Assembly: GCA_019155205.2 (NCBI GenBank)
Contig: JAHNZQ020003149.1
Coordinates: 1,720,228 to 1,784,227 of the forward strand
Source of the DNA: Gracilaria vermiculophylla
Taxonomy: Eukaryota; Rhodophyta; Florideophyceae; Gracilariales; Gracilariaceae
Length of the DNA: 64,000 bases
Reading direction: 5' to 3'
A program made the translations under genes and the position numbers. Below, in pieces: positions 32,019 through 42,795 of the stretch (positions are counted from its first letter, which is position 1; each line of letters begins with the position of its first letter). Under the pieces are notes generated by a model. That model was not told where the DNA came from, did no database searches, and saw only the letters and a program-made list of their open reading frames with translations.

Positions 32019-32773
32019 GGCGAAGACAAAGGGGGCGCGAGTGACACGAACGAGCGGCGAGGCGGGGCGGGCGGGGCGGGCGGGGCGGGCGGCGGCAGCG
32101 GCGAGCGACGACGGCGGACAGGGCGGGGCAAGGACGGGCGACGGCGCGGTGCGGCGGCGCAGTTTGAGCGCGCCCGCCGCCGGCACACCGGCTCAAAAAG
32201 GCGCCACAGCGCGCGGATCACGCGCTGCGCCCAAAAATCTGCCGCAACGACCGAAAACAAACGAAAAAAAAACGGACCGCGGCACGTGGCCGCGTGGCGC
32301 CGTGTGCGGCGTGGCACGGTGCGCGCGGTGGCGCGTGCGCCTCGCAGCGCGCGCGCGGCGCGCACGGCGCGTGCAAGCTGCGCTGTGGCTGACGCCGCGC
32401 GTGCGCCGCCTCGTTGCCGCGTCGGCTGACATATCGCTGCCGCCCCGTCGCACGCCACCCGCCGCAGGTGCCCCATTTGGGCGCTTTCGGCACTATCTCG
32501 CCGTCGCGCGCGTATCTCAGCTGAGCAATTCACCCGCTCTTCAACGTACTGCGCTTTCCGCGCCCGCCGCCGCGCACGTCCTGCAAGGCGTGTGTGGCCC
32601 CGTCAAGTGGCGCCCCACGCTGCTCTCCGCGCGCCCTCCGCTGTGTATAACAAGCGTAACCCGTCTCTCCGCCGCGCGCCCGCCCCGGCTGCACAACTCC
32701 CCCACCTCCCCCTTCGCACACTCACCGTACCCGCTTCCTTCCCCCGCTTGCGTTCACTGCGTCCGTCTCTGTC
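32019..32773. other. Divergent promoter region, GC-rich
   Basis: 755 bp between the RRM gene (minus) and the membrane-protein gene (plus). It includes GGCGGGGCGG repeats (32062-32092), a dense GCGCGC block (32320-32370) and a C/T-rich stretch before the ATG at 32774. It is probably a shared bidirectional promoter. Confidence 0.5.
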
Positions 32774-33268
32774 ATGGTGGAAATTAACACGCATCACCTC
32801 TTCACCCTGCTCTACGCCTTCGTGTCCCTTTTCTCAGTTTCCGTCTTTGGCGTTGCCGCCGAAGCATGTGATTTGGTTCCCTCCTGCCCCGGTCGGGTGA
32901 AGGCCATCATAGCATTTGCAGTCTTCGTCTTTCTGCTATCCTCTGTCATGCTTATTTTGCAGATGTTGCGTCTGGACATGGCCGACTCCCTCCACATCTT
33001 CCTCGCTCCCCTACTCTTTGCCATCAACACTGTCGTTGCTGCGCTCAGCATCTCCCCTAGAACCCCCATCTCCTCCACATTTGCAATCGAGCTTACGTGG
33101 TGGACTGAGGTGTGCTGTCTCTTGCTCGTTTTCCTCGCAGTTTCGGACAGGTCCGCCGCCCCAACAGACAAGCCGGGCCTGGAATACCCCTCCCCCACAT
33201 CGCTCAACCACTCGCAAACAACCTCGCCCATCGACACCCCTGCCGACACCACTGTCCCCAACGTGTGA
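32774..33268 (+). CDS. Small four-span membrane protein, unknown
   Basis: 164 residues, no intron. About four hydrophobic segments are visible: residues 8-28 (FTLLYAFVSLFSVSVFGVAA), 43-65 (IIAFAVFVFLLSSVMLILQM), 74-95 (IFLAPLLFAINTVVAAL) and 106-124 (TWWTEVCCLLLVFLAV). A hydrophilic Ser/Thr/Pro tail of about 40 residues follows. The arrangement recalls small MARVEL-like four-span proteins, but no motif was recognised. A strong open frame and a C/T-rich leader support it as a real gene. Confidence 0.7.
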   Translation: MVEINTHHLFTLLYAFVSLFSVSVFGVAAEACDLVPSCPGRVKAIIAFAVFVFLLSSVMLILQMLRLDMADSLHIFLAPLLFAINTVVAALSISPRTPISSTFAIELTWWTEVCCLLLVFLAVSDRSAAPTDKPGLEYPSPTSLNHSQTTSPIDTPADTTVPNV

Positions 33269-33898
33269 GCTTCACCACTTGCTCTGTCTTGTTACATGTA
33301 GTTGTGCTTTTTTTTCGACTTTTAAAACTCTCTTGCCTCCTGTTCATTACACCTCTGTTTCGATCCCATCCCGACTTGTAAGGCGATGCGCCTTGCCGCC
33401 CCGCCCCGTCACTGCCCGATCTGTTGGCGCATCCCTTGCCCTGCTCTCGCTCCCTATCAAATGCTTCACAGCATCTTGCGCTGAGTCCGCTACAGAGAGG
33501 CGCTTCGTAGCCTGGTCCATTTGTGCGGTAAACTCCACTTGAACCGCTTTGCTTCTAGGCCCTGCGAGTCACACTATCGCACCCCGAGCGGCGAACGGTC
33601 AACAAGCAACCTGCTTGGAGCGCCAAATAAGTCGGCCACTTACAGTGTAACTACCTTACCTCTTCAACTCTGCAGCGCCAAACCTCGAGTGGTCCGATTT
33701 GGCCCCCGCTTCGTTGGGCTACTTGACGGTAATGTAACTGCGGGGGAGCAATCAACCGCCATAGTGGTTCATTGCTCAAGTAACGTATCATTGCTCTCGC
33801 TATGCGCTCACTACCACCCGCACCACCAAACATTTGTAACAAACAATAACAAGAGCGTTCCGCGTTCGGAACTCCCTTCGTTTTGCACCCATTTTAGT
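33269..33898. other. Intergenic between membrane protein and ENT transporter
   Basis: The frame of the ENT gene is open upstream from 33521, but this part (..HLNRFASRPCESHYRTPS..) has no transporter similarity and starts with a non-membrane stretch. It is treated as leader/promoter. Confidence 0.4.
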
Positions 33899-35098
33899 AT
33901 GGAAAACGGAAACGATCCACAACTCGCCATCCCTCTGGTCTCCAAGTCACAATCTCCAAGCGCTGCCACCACGCCTCCAAAACTCTATGCCACATTCTTC
34001 ATGCTCGGCCTGGGCGCGCTCTTGCCTTGGAACGCCATTCTTTCATCCTTGGATTATTATGCAGCCATTCACAAACAAATCCCCATCGCCCAATACCTGA
34101 CCAATTTCTACACAGCCCCGTTGATGGCTTCTGGCCTTCTCCCGCTTACGGGCTTGCCGTTCCGAACCACCTTATGCGTCTTCACGGGTTTCAGCTGCCT
34201 AGCCGCCTTCACAACCGTCCTGCCGTGCGTTGGCCATAGCTTGGGCGCCACAGCAATCGTTGTCAGCTTGATGGGTTTATGCGGCGGTTTGTTGCAAAGT
34301 TTGCTCTTTGGCGCCATGAACTACTTCCCGGGAGGTGTCACAACCACCGCGTTTAATGCTGGTTCTGGTGCCGCAAGTGCACTTATAGTTGCCTTGCGCA
34401 TTCTCACACGCCTCGCCGTGGGCGCTGAAGATACTGCCGAGTCCATGAAAAATGGCGTTCGTCTGTTCTTTACGATTTGCACCTTCATTAGTATTGCCTG
34501 TGTGCTGTTGTTTCGCAACCTAACGAAAACACATGAATACCAAGCAGTTCCCAAGTCGTCTGCTATCCAACTCACTGCCGCTTATGACACACTACTTGAT
34601 ATCGCGGAGCCCGCCACATGTTTGTTTCTTTGTTACTTTGGGACGTTGATGCTTTTTCCTGGCATTTTCACTCAGATACCAATTAAACTTCGTGACGACA
34701 GCGCCGGGTCTTGGTTTCCACTGATTGCTGTCGCCTCCCTGTCATTTGGAGATACTGCAGGGCGGCTACTTTTTTCGCGAGAGCTCGTGCTGTTCTACCC
34801 TCAAGCGCTCACCTGGATCAGTTGTGTCAGACTAATTGTGCTCCCATTCCACGTACTGCAATGGATCAATGGGTTACCAGTCACGTTCGCGCTTGCGTAC
34901 GGCACTGTTTTCTTTCACGGGTTTCTCAACGGCTTCATCATGAACATGGCCTTCGTACACGCTCCCTCGAAGACTTCGGAAGACCGACTCGACACTGCTG
35001 GTAAGTTGATGTTTGCCATGTTAATCTCTGGTATTTTCCTGGGCAGCTTTGCCGGCTGGTCGTTGAACTGGCTATTGAGATCCTTCAAGCTTTTGTGA
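33899..35098 (+). CDS. Equilibrative nucleoside transporter (ENT/SLC29 family)
   Basis: Facilitative or proton-coupled transport of nucleosides across the plasma or organelle membrane. 399 residues and about 11 hydrophobic segments, matching the ENT topology and length range. Family signs: near the start FFMLGLGALLPWNAILSSLDYY, then MGLCGGLLQSLLFGAMNYFPG, then SFGDTAGRL and near the end FLNGFIMNMAFVHAP, followed by a last span GIFLGSFAGW. A central loop separates the sixth and seventh spans. The start ATG at 33899 (MENGNDPQ) is chosen because the first membrane span begins about 40 residues later. A longer start at 33521 is possible but unsupported. Convergent with the AIFM2-like gene. Confidence 0.88.
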   Translation: MENGNDPQLAIPLVSKSQSPSAATTPPKLYATFFMLGLGALLPWNAILSSLDYYAAIHKQIPIAQYLTNFYTAPLMASGLLPLTGLPFRTTLCVFTGFSCLAAFTTVLPCVGHSLGATAIVVSLMGLCGGLLQSLLFGAMNYFPGGVTTTAFNAGSGAASALIVALRILTRLAVGAEDTAESMKNGVRLFFTICTFISIACVLLFRNLTKTHEYQAVPKSSAIQLTAAYDTLLDIAEPATCLFLCYFGTLMLFPGIFTQIPIKLRDDSAGSWFPLIAVASLSFGDTAGRLLFSRELVLFYPQALTWISCVRLIVLPFHVLQWINGLPVTFALAYGTVFFHGFLNGFIMNMAFVHAPSKTSEDRLDTAGKLMFAMLISGIFLGSFAGWSLNWLLRSFKLL

Positions 35099-35977
35099 TT
35101 TTTTCCATGAACACATACGCACGCGTCGCAGTGAGTGTGCAAGCATTTCTCTACTCGCACATGTCATCCTGAATCGTGTTCTGTATTATAAGTAATGTTC
35201 TCAAACAAAAAAAAGTTTCCCGTTTCGCTATGAGCTGAGATTTCTTGTCGTCACGGTTCCGCACACCTGAGCCGATAAGGATTGCCGCACAGGCCACAAG
35301 TTACGACACATGTCCCTCCCTCCCCCGAAACTGGTATTTTTATTTGTTTTCATCCGCCCGGCGTCACGCACATGCGACCTCGATCAACTTGGGAGACATT
35401 CTCCCAAGGTTGTCCCCATGCCCTCAGAACATAAATATCGACTTTATTGTCGCGGAGGATTGCCTTGTCGGGCTCGGGTCCTCATTTGTACATCACAATG
35501 TTGGCTTCTTGGAATCCATTCTACTATGGAGTTGCAATGTTCTACTGCAGTCCTTGTTGGCTACCCCGAAATGCCTTTCCCCCCTTTTTTTTGTACCTAT
35601 CCTTTGTTCCGAGTGTCCTTTGTCATCTCCTTAAGTTTCAACCATGGTGTTTGCTGTCAGAAAGGGCATTAACTCCCGTTCAACACATTTTTTCAGTCAA
35701 ACGTGAATCTAGAAAAGTCTCACTGGCTCTTCTAGATATGCCGTTCGTGAAGAGTCCTCCAAAATTCCGCATTGCTCCAAGTTGTGTTAAATAGCGTTAT
35801 AACTTGCATTTAAGTTATAAGTACGATAAAAGTACCGAGGTCTTTTTTTCCCCGTTTGTTCAGCTATTCGGATGTGCCTCTCACTCGCTCAATGATTGTA
35901 CAATGTCAACCCATGGTGGGAGCCCTCAGGTTCCTCATTATTCTTGACTTGATTGAAATGATGCTCTCGGCGAGTTG
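35099..35977. other. Convergent 3' intergenic region
   Basis: Nearly 0.9 kb between the ENT stop and the stop of the AIFM2-like gene. It is AT-richer than its surroundings. Short open frames in it have no family resemblance. Confidence 0.4.
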
Positions 35978-37398
35978 CTAATCCACTGCAGGACGACTCG
36001 CAGACTTGGAAAGCAGTTGGAGTAAACCAGCAAATACGTAGGTGATGTATTCCAAATTGCGAAAGACAAACGCCCATAACCCATCAACTCGGGCGGACCG
36101 AACACCCAGAAATTCAATCACAGCCTTGAACAACGCCGGAAGCTTCCCGCAAAGAACTAGAGGACCTAAACAGAGAATCCCATCATACTTGTACAAACTG
36201 ATAACGAATAATCGAGGAAATCGACCAAACGGAAAGACGTTTCCTGGGTACTGTCTCATTTTCGTTGATGGCCTTGTAATCAGACGTTCACCGCGCATTC
36301 TTCTCATCAAGTTAAAGGCTGCCAACTTCCCTGCTTCCTCAGCGGCGTAAGCTGTTTTCTCACATCCCAAACCGTCTAGATCTAGTTCCCCATTTACATG
36401 CGCCGCATCTCCCGCGACGAAAAAATGAGGGACATCCCACATTTGCAAAGTGTTTTGGACCGCTATAGAGCCGTCCGTGCGGACGAACTTCTCTTCGACA
36501 ACGCCACCAGCCACCAAGGCCTCCGCTGCGCTATTTGATTTGGCACCGCAACAATCGAAGACAAGTTGTGCACGTACCATGATCGATGGGTCTGAATCAG
36601 AAACATATTGCAAGACACCATCATCGTCCACCACGTCAGGTCTGAGTCGCGCGTAAACAATATTAACTCCACGTTGACAAAGCCACTTGGCGGCGAACTT
36701 TCCCGCTCTTTCGGGAAGACGGGGCAGTAAACCTCTTCTGGAACATGCCAATGTTATACAAATGTTCTTGTGTGTTTTTAAGAGAGACGTTAGTTCTGCA
36801 CACAGCTCCACCCCGGCCGGTCCTCCTCCAACAACGAGAATTCTGCATAATGACAACGAAAGGGGAAGAAAGCAATTGTCAGAGGCCAATAGTTTGGTCA
36901 AATCCTTCAACACACACAACTTTGAGCTTTCGGGGAGGCTTTCACATACTCTTTAGCATCCATACACCTCAAGTGGTATTGCTCCAACTCGTAATGGCGT
37001 TTCTGAATTGAGCAGATTTCATCGTGCGTATAACCCGAACGGATAGGTTGAGCGTATGAAACTCCTGTTGCCCAGATGCAATAATCAAAAGGAACTGAGA
37101 TATACGTGATACGATTCTGGTCACGTCGCTTGATTGTAGCCTCTGTCGGGGTGATTAGTGTCACTCTTCCGGCAGCAAATATTCTTCCCTCGGGTTCGTC
37201 ATGCGGAAAGGTGATGTTGTGGAGGTGGTTCGGCTGAACGATGCATCTCAGTACGGAAGGCGTGAACTCGAAAAACGGCTTCTCATCGACGTGAACCACT
37301 CGAAACTTATCCTCGTGGCCTTGTAGCGTGCGAACGGCGGCTCTTCCAGCAAAGCCGCCACCAACCACCAGGATGGTGGGTTTCATCAGCGTCGGCAT
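35978..37398 (-). CDS. AIFM2/FSP1-like FAD-dependent NAD(P)H oxidoreductase
   Basis: Two-Rossmann flavoprotein of the AIFM2/type II NADH dehydrogenase group, which reduce quinones. Exon 1 is 37398-36914 and exon 2 is 36842-35978; the intron runs GTGTTGAAGG..TTATGCAG (71 bp, phase 2), giving 449 residues. First nucleotide-binding motif: ILVVGGGFAGRAAVRTL at the N-terminus. Second: ILVVGGGPAGVELCAEL at the exon 2 start. Then VFDCCGAKSN, and FAD-contacting HFFVAGDAAHV and YAAEEAGKLAA. The C-terminal ~110 residues are hydrophobic with a possible membrane-associated tail. Start 37398 (MPTLMKPTIL) is closest to the FAD motif; the ATG at 37476 would add 26 residues. The donor lies in a GT repeat and is weak, so the exact junction may differ by a codon. 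Confidence 0.83.
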
Positions 37399-37854
37399 TT
37401 CAGAAACTAGACGCCGCGGAACGGAAGCGCAAAGACACACGCGTGGCAACCTCCCAGGGCAGTCTGCTTCATACACACTTTCAGCAAGAAAGTGGCTGCG
37501 GCATCCTGCGCCCGTGCTTGAATGGGGCCTGAAGAGCTTGCTCTTTCGCCCGCACGAGAGACGTGCCTCTGAAGGAAAAGTGTGGGAATTGGGTGTGTTT
37601 CCCTACGCTAACCGAGGCTTGCTGAAAACCGTTTTTTCGTACTTGCCATGTGCACGCGCGCGCCTGACCCGCGGCCCAATAACATGCTACGAAAAATGCT
37701 GTTTCCCTCAACGTTTTTCAGGCCTGTGTTTGTGCCAAAAGCGCATCATGCATCGATTCTCTCAGCTCTGTTTGAAAGAATGGCGAATAAAATTGACAGA
37801 GTTTTACGAGTTTGTGTGTGCTACCTTGGCTGCTGTGCACAAAGTTGGTTTTGC
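37399..37854. other. Intergenic, no gene seen
   Basis: 456 bp between the AIFM2-like start and the fibrillin stop (both minus strand). It presumably contains the AIFM2-like promoter and the fibrillin 3' end. Short open frames only. Confidence 0.4.
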
Positions 37855-38565
37855 TTAGTACAGTTCGTGCCCTTCAGGAACGCGTGCATATAACGCTAAA
37901 CCGCCCGATCGTCCTCTGGCCGCGGCTAAATTGTCTCTCAGCAAGAAAAAAGTAAAGAATGGAAGATTTCGTACGTTCATGTTTGCAAAAGGAACAGGCT
38001 CCTTTCCACGATCGTCCTTTCGCCATTTTAAAGGCCCCAGCGAGACCTCGAATCGATTGACGGTGAACTCGAGTCGGTTCCTACCCGTAATCCATCGAAA
38101 CGGGCCGGTGACGCGAAACTTGCCAATGCCGAAGTGCACGGCATTGTCAAACTCACTGTGTTGCTCCTCCGGGGTGAACGTTTGGTGCGCTCGAAGCGGG
38201 AAATACAGATAGCGCGACCAGCGGTACTTGCGGCGAGGATTTGCAATGAACACGAGCCTCCATTGGCCGAGGATCTTGCTGCCGTCGATGGGGGGCTTGC
38301 TGCGTTTCTGCGCCTTTTCGAGCTCCAACATGGCCTGCGCCACGGCGACCGGCGCTGGTTTGCGGCTGCCTGTGGTGTAGGCTTTGGCAGCCTTCTGAAG
38401 GATAAACGTGGCTGCAGCTGCCGTGAGCGCATCTGTCTCAGTGGTACTGGACGCGACGACGTGCTCGCATGTGATGCGGCGTCTCGGTGATCGCGGCCAC
38501 GTGCGACGGTGAAGAGAGGTGGTTGAAAGCAGTTGGACCGGGGAGATGAATGCATTCATTTGCAT
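37855..38565 (-). CDS. Plastid lipid-associated protein / fibrillin family
   Basis: PAP/fibrillin-domain protein; family members sit on plastoglobules or thylakoids and bind lipids and quinones. 236 residues, no intron. The N-terminal ~40 residues (MQMNAFISPVQLLSTTS.. RRTWPRSPRRRIT) resemble a plastid transit peptide. The PAP domain follows: GSKILGQWRLVFIANPRRK, then the beta-barrel strands TFTPEEQHSEFDNAVHFG.., RVTGPFRWITGRNRLEFTV and FEVSLGPLKW, and the end NLPFFTFFLLRDNLAAARGRSGGLALYAR. It is a key sign that the host carries a plastid. Divergent from DMC1 with a 0.9 kb shared upstream region. Confidence 0.85.
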   Translation of the reverse strand: MQMNAFISPVQLLSTTSLHRRTWPRSPRRRITCEHVVASSTTETDALTAAAATFILQKAAKAYTTGSRKPAPVAVAQAMLELEKAQKRSKPPIDGSKILGQWRLVFIANPRRKYRWSRYLYFPLRAHQTFTPEEQHSEFDNAVHFGIGKFRVTGPFRWITGRNRLEFTVNRFEVSLGPLKWRKDDRGKEPVPFANMNVRNLPFFTFFLLRDNLAAARGRSGGLALYARVPEGHELY

Positions 38566-39462
38566 TCGAAGCGACGATGAATGCGTGCGCCTGGTGGGTT
38601 GGCTTGAGGATGCGCACGCCGTTTGTGCTTGGCGTCAGGCGCCGTTGCTCGCGCACGTCGGTGTGGAGAAAGACAAAGCTTCGCAGCGGATGGTGTGCTG
38701 TGAGAGAGGCCGCGAGGTGAAGTGCGGCTTGGGTGTGTGAGCTCACATGTTTGGTATGATATTGCGAGAACCAAATACTAATTACGAGACGCAACATATA
38801 ATTTTGGTAATTTGCAGACTGTGACCAGCGGTGATCGGAGCACCCCCACGTCACTGCCACGATGGTGAGTTGACGCCGGGCGCGAAGGCGATGGCAGAAA
38901 GGGGCCGCGTTGCGGGCGCTATTCGTGACTGCCACAGAACCGAGCTGCAGACGCAGTAAAGAGTGAGCAGTGCTGCGCGCGCCGCCGCCATGCCATTTCA
39001 CGGGTGCGACGAGCCACCGAAGCGTCGCGACCGCAACGCACGCGTCGTGCGCGCCCAGGGAAGCGTGAAGAGCTGCGGCGCGGAGAAAGCAGCCGTGCGC
39101 ATTGTGCGCCTGCAACTTGGCTGCAGCGATAGTGGCGATGGGCGCTCTGCGCCCTGCCGCACCTCGCGCGCTGCGAGCGAGCGCGCGCACGCTGCGGTGT
39201 TTCGCTTCCCCCGCCGCAGTCGCCCACCATCTGCCACACAAGCGTTGCGCTTTCTTTTCACCCGCCCATGTTGCCCTCCACGTCAACTTCGCCGCTCGCC
39301 AGGCTGTCCTGTACATAAAGCACACTTTCGTTCCACAGCTTTCTGCCCGCTGCTGCGTATAGAGCTCTTTTGCTTCCAACACGCTGCGTACGTCCTCTCT
39401 TGAACCCCCTACCGGCGTCCTGAAGCCCTTCCTCTTGCGCTTGTCCGTCTTTGAGCCGCACA
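38566..39462. other. Divergent upstream region of fibrillin and DMC1
   Basis: 897 bp between two genes transcribed away from each other. A long minus-strand open frame here (39463-38438) has no protein-like pattern and overlaps both gene starts, so it is not accepted. No known regulatory motif was identified. Confidence 0.4.
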
Positions 39463-40731
39463 ATGAGCCGCGCAGCTGCTTCGCAGGCAGAGCAGCCCGA
39501 GCCCGTCGAAGAGGAGGAGGTTGCGGCCTTTGATCAGATTGACAAGCTCAGCGATCTGGCAATTGCTGCAGCCGATGTCAAAAAGTAAGTTTCATCGCTG
39601 TCTGCCCACGGCCTCCGCGACGCGTTCTGACCTTGCCCAAAACGTGCATCTCAAGGATGAAAGATGCCGGATATCACACCGTATCTTCCGTGTTGATGCA
39701 TACCAAAAAAGCGCTGTGCGAGGTGAAAGGCCTCAGTGAGCCAAAGATCGACAAGATTCGCGACGCCGCCCTCAAGCTCATCGGCGCCGGCTTCATCACG
39801 GGCAACGAAGTGCGTCAGAGGCGCCTGAACGTGTTCTACGTCAGCACTGGAAGCCAGGCGCTCAATGAAATCATTGGCGGAGGCATCGAGTCTGCCTCCA
39901 TCACGGAGGCGTTCGGTGAGTATGCGTGCACACGCGCCCCTTTCGGCGACGCGCATCGCATTCTAACGGCGCAAAAAAGCGCACCACAGGCGAGTTCCGA
40001 TGCGGAAAAACACAGCTGTCGCACACGCTGTGCGTCACGGCACAGCTGCCGCACGAGCTGGGCGGCGGCAACGGGCGCGTGGCGTTCATCGACACCGAGA
40101 ACACCTTTCGGCCGGAGCGCATCATCGAAATATGCGCCCGGTTCGACTTGAACTCCGACGATGTGCTCGACAACATTCTCGTGGCGCGTGCGTACACCTC
40201 GGAGCACCAGTACGAGCTGCTGGACCATGTGGCGGCCAGAATGGCTGCAGAGCGTTTTGCACTGCTGGTTGTGGACTCTGCCACGGCGTTGTTTCGCGTG
40301 GATTTCACCGGAAGGGGGGAGCTTGCCACCAGGCAGCAAAGGCTCAATCAGTTCATGAGCTCGCTGACGAAGATTGCCGAGCAGTTTAACGTTGCTGTTT
40401 GGATTACGAATCAAGTGATGAGCACACCAGATGCTATGGCATTTGCCGCTGACAAGAAGCCAATCGGAGGTACGTATGGGCGGGGGTGTGTTCAGAACTG
40501 GGCGAGATGCGAGGCGTCGCAGAGTGCGTGCTGACATGTTGTGTTGCGAACAACGTGTATGTGTGATGGAATGAAGGTCATGTCATGGCGCACGCGAGTA
40601 CTACTCGGTTGGCATTGCGTAAAGGACGAGGAGAGCAGCGCATTTGCAAGATCTTTGATTCCCCAATGTTTGCCGAGGCGGAAGCAACGTTTGCCATAGG
40701 AGAAGGAGGGATATGCGATGCGTGCGATTAG
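39463..40731 (+). CDS. DMC1: Meiotic recombinase DMC1 (RecA/RAD51 family)
   Basis: ATP-dependent strand-exchange protein for meiotic homologous recombination, nuclear. Four exons: 39463-39584, 39656-39915, 39990-40469 and 40577-40731, with GT-AG introns of 71, 74 and 107 bp and matching phases 2, 1 and 1. The product is 338 residues, against about 340 for known DMC1. N-terminal helix-hairpin-helix: [22 protein letters not shown], then [21 protein letters not shown]. ATPase core: [22 protein letters not shown] (Walker A as GEFRCGKTQ), [13 protein letters not shown], Walker [13 protein letters not shown], then [24 protein letters not shown] and [19 protein letters not shown]. Last exon: [23 protein letters not shown] .. 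[14 protein letters not shown]. The MxTKKxL and [14 protein letters not shown] wording favours DMC1 over RAD51. Confidence 0.93.
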
Positions 40732-41678
40732 GAGGCGCAGGTGATGTGCGGTCGGTGGCTCGAACAAAGAGGGCCGAGTGCAGAACGGGGCGCTGTGCCA
40801 CGCAGTTGAACGGTCATGGACGAGTGCTGCGGGCGATGTTAAAGCGACTAACAGTGTCATTCTCATGTTATTTCTACAAGGGTCAGTGTTGCTTACCTTC
40901 TACGAGGAAACACACCATCGTTTGCGAAAGAAACTGGCGTATGTTGCACGTCAGAGGTGGCAAGCGCGCGTGGTGAGTAAAAATGCGATTCTGTTTGAAG
41001 ACCATGACGGCGCATATGCTCTTCGCGCCGCAGAGAGTCACTTGGCGAAGGTGACTTTCACGTTCTCAGAGGGCTGGCGCACCCTTGCCTGCTATCAAAC
41101 AGCGAACCGCTGATGGGCGTGCACATGACATTTGAAATTTGCGTCCGTAGAAAACGGTGCATCCTTGCAGCTTGCTTGGTAAGGCGCGAAAGCTTACCTT
41201 CATCGCCCCTCGTGACACGCGGCCATGCGCTGCGCGCGCGAATGTTGAAAGTTTTGCAAATACTTTTTTTTTTCGTTTTCAGTTTTCACACCGTCAGCCG
41301 ACGCTGCTTTGACATCTTGAGAATCTTTTCATTTACTTTGCCACACTCCCAATGCTGCCACGTGTCTTTTGTCCAGTCTCTGCACAAGGCGCTGCTGGCT
41401 AAACAGTGCGTGCGTGCAAGGCCATCATCAGAGATGGGCAGCGCCAGACAGTGCGTAGTCACGGCCGCCTTGTCGTTGCCATTCCCCCCACATGCACAGC
41501 ATCCAACTCCGCCTCCGCGCAACAGCAACAGTCTTCTGTTGGGAAAAACGTTTCCATGTTGCATCCCCAACGCCAGATCGAGCACACTTCGGACCATGCG
41601 ATCGTTATACAGGAAGACGCTCCTCAGCGCGTGACAGCCACCATGAACATGACTGCCAATTAACACAAACAAAGGCGT
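40732..41678. other. Convergent intergenic region, no gene seen
   Basis: 947 bp between the DMC1 stop and the signal peptidase stop. It contains a T run (41265-41274). Open frames at 40778-41113 and 41113-41634 show no family resemblance and are not accepted. Confidence 0.4.
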
Positions 41679-42626
41679 CTACACAGACATGCGCATTCTC
41701 TGCGGCGGGAAAATGCGTGCCACAGGCCGTCCAACCACACAGTCGATGGGAAGAAGGCCCCAGTATCTCGAATCCAGACTCTGACTGGCATTGTCACCCA
41801 CCACAAACACGAACCCTTCCGGAATGTGCCGTGGCTCAACAATTGGACTGTTCGGAACGATGTCGTCTACTTTGCGCCCATTGACAAACACGCCAGTGAG
41901 GCGCACTTCAATCACGTCGCCGGCAACTGCAACCACGCGTTTGACGAACAAATCATTTCGGCGCGGTACTCGCGAAGCTGACTGACGCTGTGCAGATGAC
42001 ATCAGAATGCTCTTCAATCGCCACGGCGGCGTGAACAAAACTATCTCTCCCTTTCGCGGCGGCGTGGCGCGCAACGAAAGCTTCTCGACCAGCAGCGCGT
42101 CGCCGACACGTAAGGAAGGCTCCATGGACACGGTAGGAATGGAATAAATACCAAGCACAGTGGGGCCCAGTAGCCCGCCAGCAACAAATGACACCGACAT
42201 TGCGATCGTTACAAGTGCACATCGAACAAGGTCCTGCTTGTACGTCCACAACACAGCATCGCCCAGCGCCACATCCACTGGCCACGCGCGCTCAAAACGC
42301 GGTAACAGTGAGTTGAGGGGGCGAACGGTGGCAACTACCTGATCAAGTCTGGAGGGCGGTACGGCGGCAGTGGACACGATTTCGCGCCCATCCAGTGAAA
42401 GTTTCTCAATCACATACTCAACAGAGCGGTAGATGCCCTTCTGCCGCATGCGAGGGTTCCACAGATGACGTGGAACAGCAAGCGAATTCTTGCGAAGCTC
42501 GTTGGATTGCTGAGTGCTTATATCGCGCCATGACGGGCGTCGACAGGTGGGAGGCGTTCGCAGCCGGAGCGCGGTGGACGGGCGGATGGCAGGAAAGCGC
42601 GGAGAGGAGAAGGAAGGGCAGTGCAT
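41679..42626 (-). CDS. Plastid-type signal peptidase I (Plsp1-like)
   Basis: Serine-lysine dyad membrane protease that removes signal peptides; the plastid form matures thylakoid-lumen and envelope proteins. 315 residues, no intron. An N-terminal extension of about 60 residues rich in Ser/Arg/Pro looks like a transit peptide. One membrane span (about 137-157, VTIAMSVSFVAGGLLGPTVLG) is followed by the catalytic Ser box SIPTVSMEPSLRVGD and, at about 225, the Lys box FVKRVVAVAGDVIEV. The final box GDNASQSLDSRYWGLLP is the GDN..S.DSR motif of the family. The organelle placement is inferred from the extension and the closeness to plastid enzymes; a mitochondrial form would be shorter. Confidence 0.9.
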   Translation of the reverse strand: MHCPSFSSPRFPAIRPSTALRLRTPPTCRRPSWRDISTQQSNELRKNSLAVPRHLWNPRMRQKGIYRSVEYVIEKLSLDGREIVSTAAVPPSRLDQVVATVRPLNSLLPRFERAWPVDVALGDAVLWTYKQDLVRCALVTIAMSVSFVAGGLLGPTVLGIYSIPTVSMEPSLRVGDALLVEKLSLRATPPRKGEIVLFTPPWRLKSILMSSAQRQSASRVPRRNDLFVKRVVAVAGDVIEVRLTGVFVNGRKVDDIVPNSPIVEPRHIPEGFVFVVGDNASQSLDSRYWGLLPIDCVVGRPVARIFPPQRMRMSV

Positions 42627-42795
42627 TTCGCCGGAGCGGCGAGGGGGGCAGCGTCAACAAGGAGACCGCGCAAATCTATGAGCATCGGCACAGCCGTTTT
42701 CTATCGCTAACAAGATAATCATGGCGGTGCAGTCCAAAAAAATCCGCGTGGGCAACGGTGGGGGCTGCCCAATGAGCGCGCATGCTCTGCTCTAT

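Noticed and set aside
38438..39463. 341-codon minus-strand frame in the fibrillin/DMC1 intergenic region
   Set aside because: It has no domain pattern, unusual composition, and overlaps the starts of two well-supported genes.
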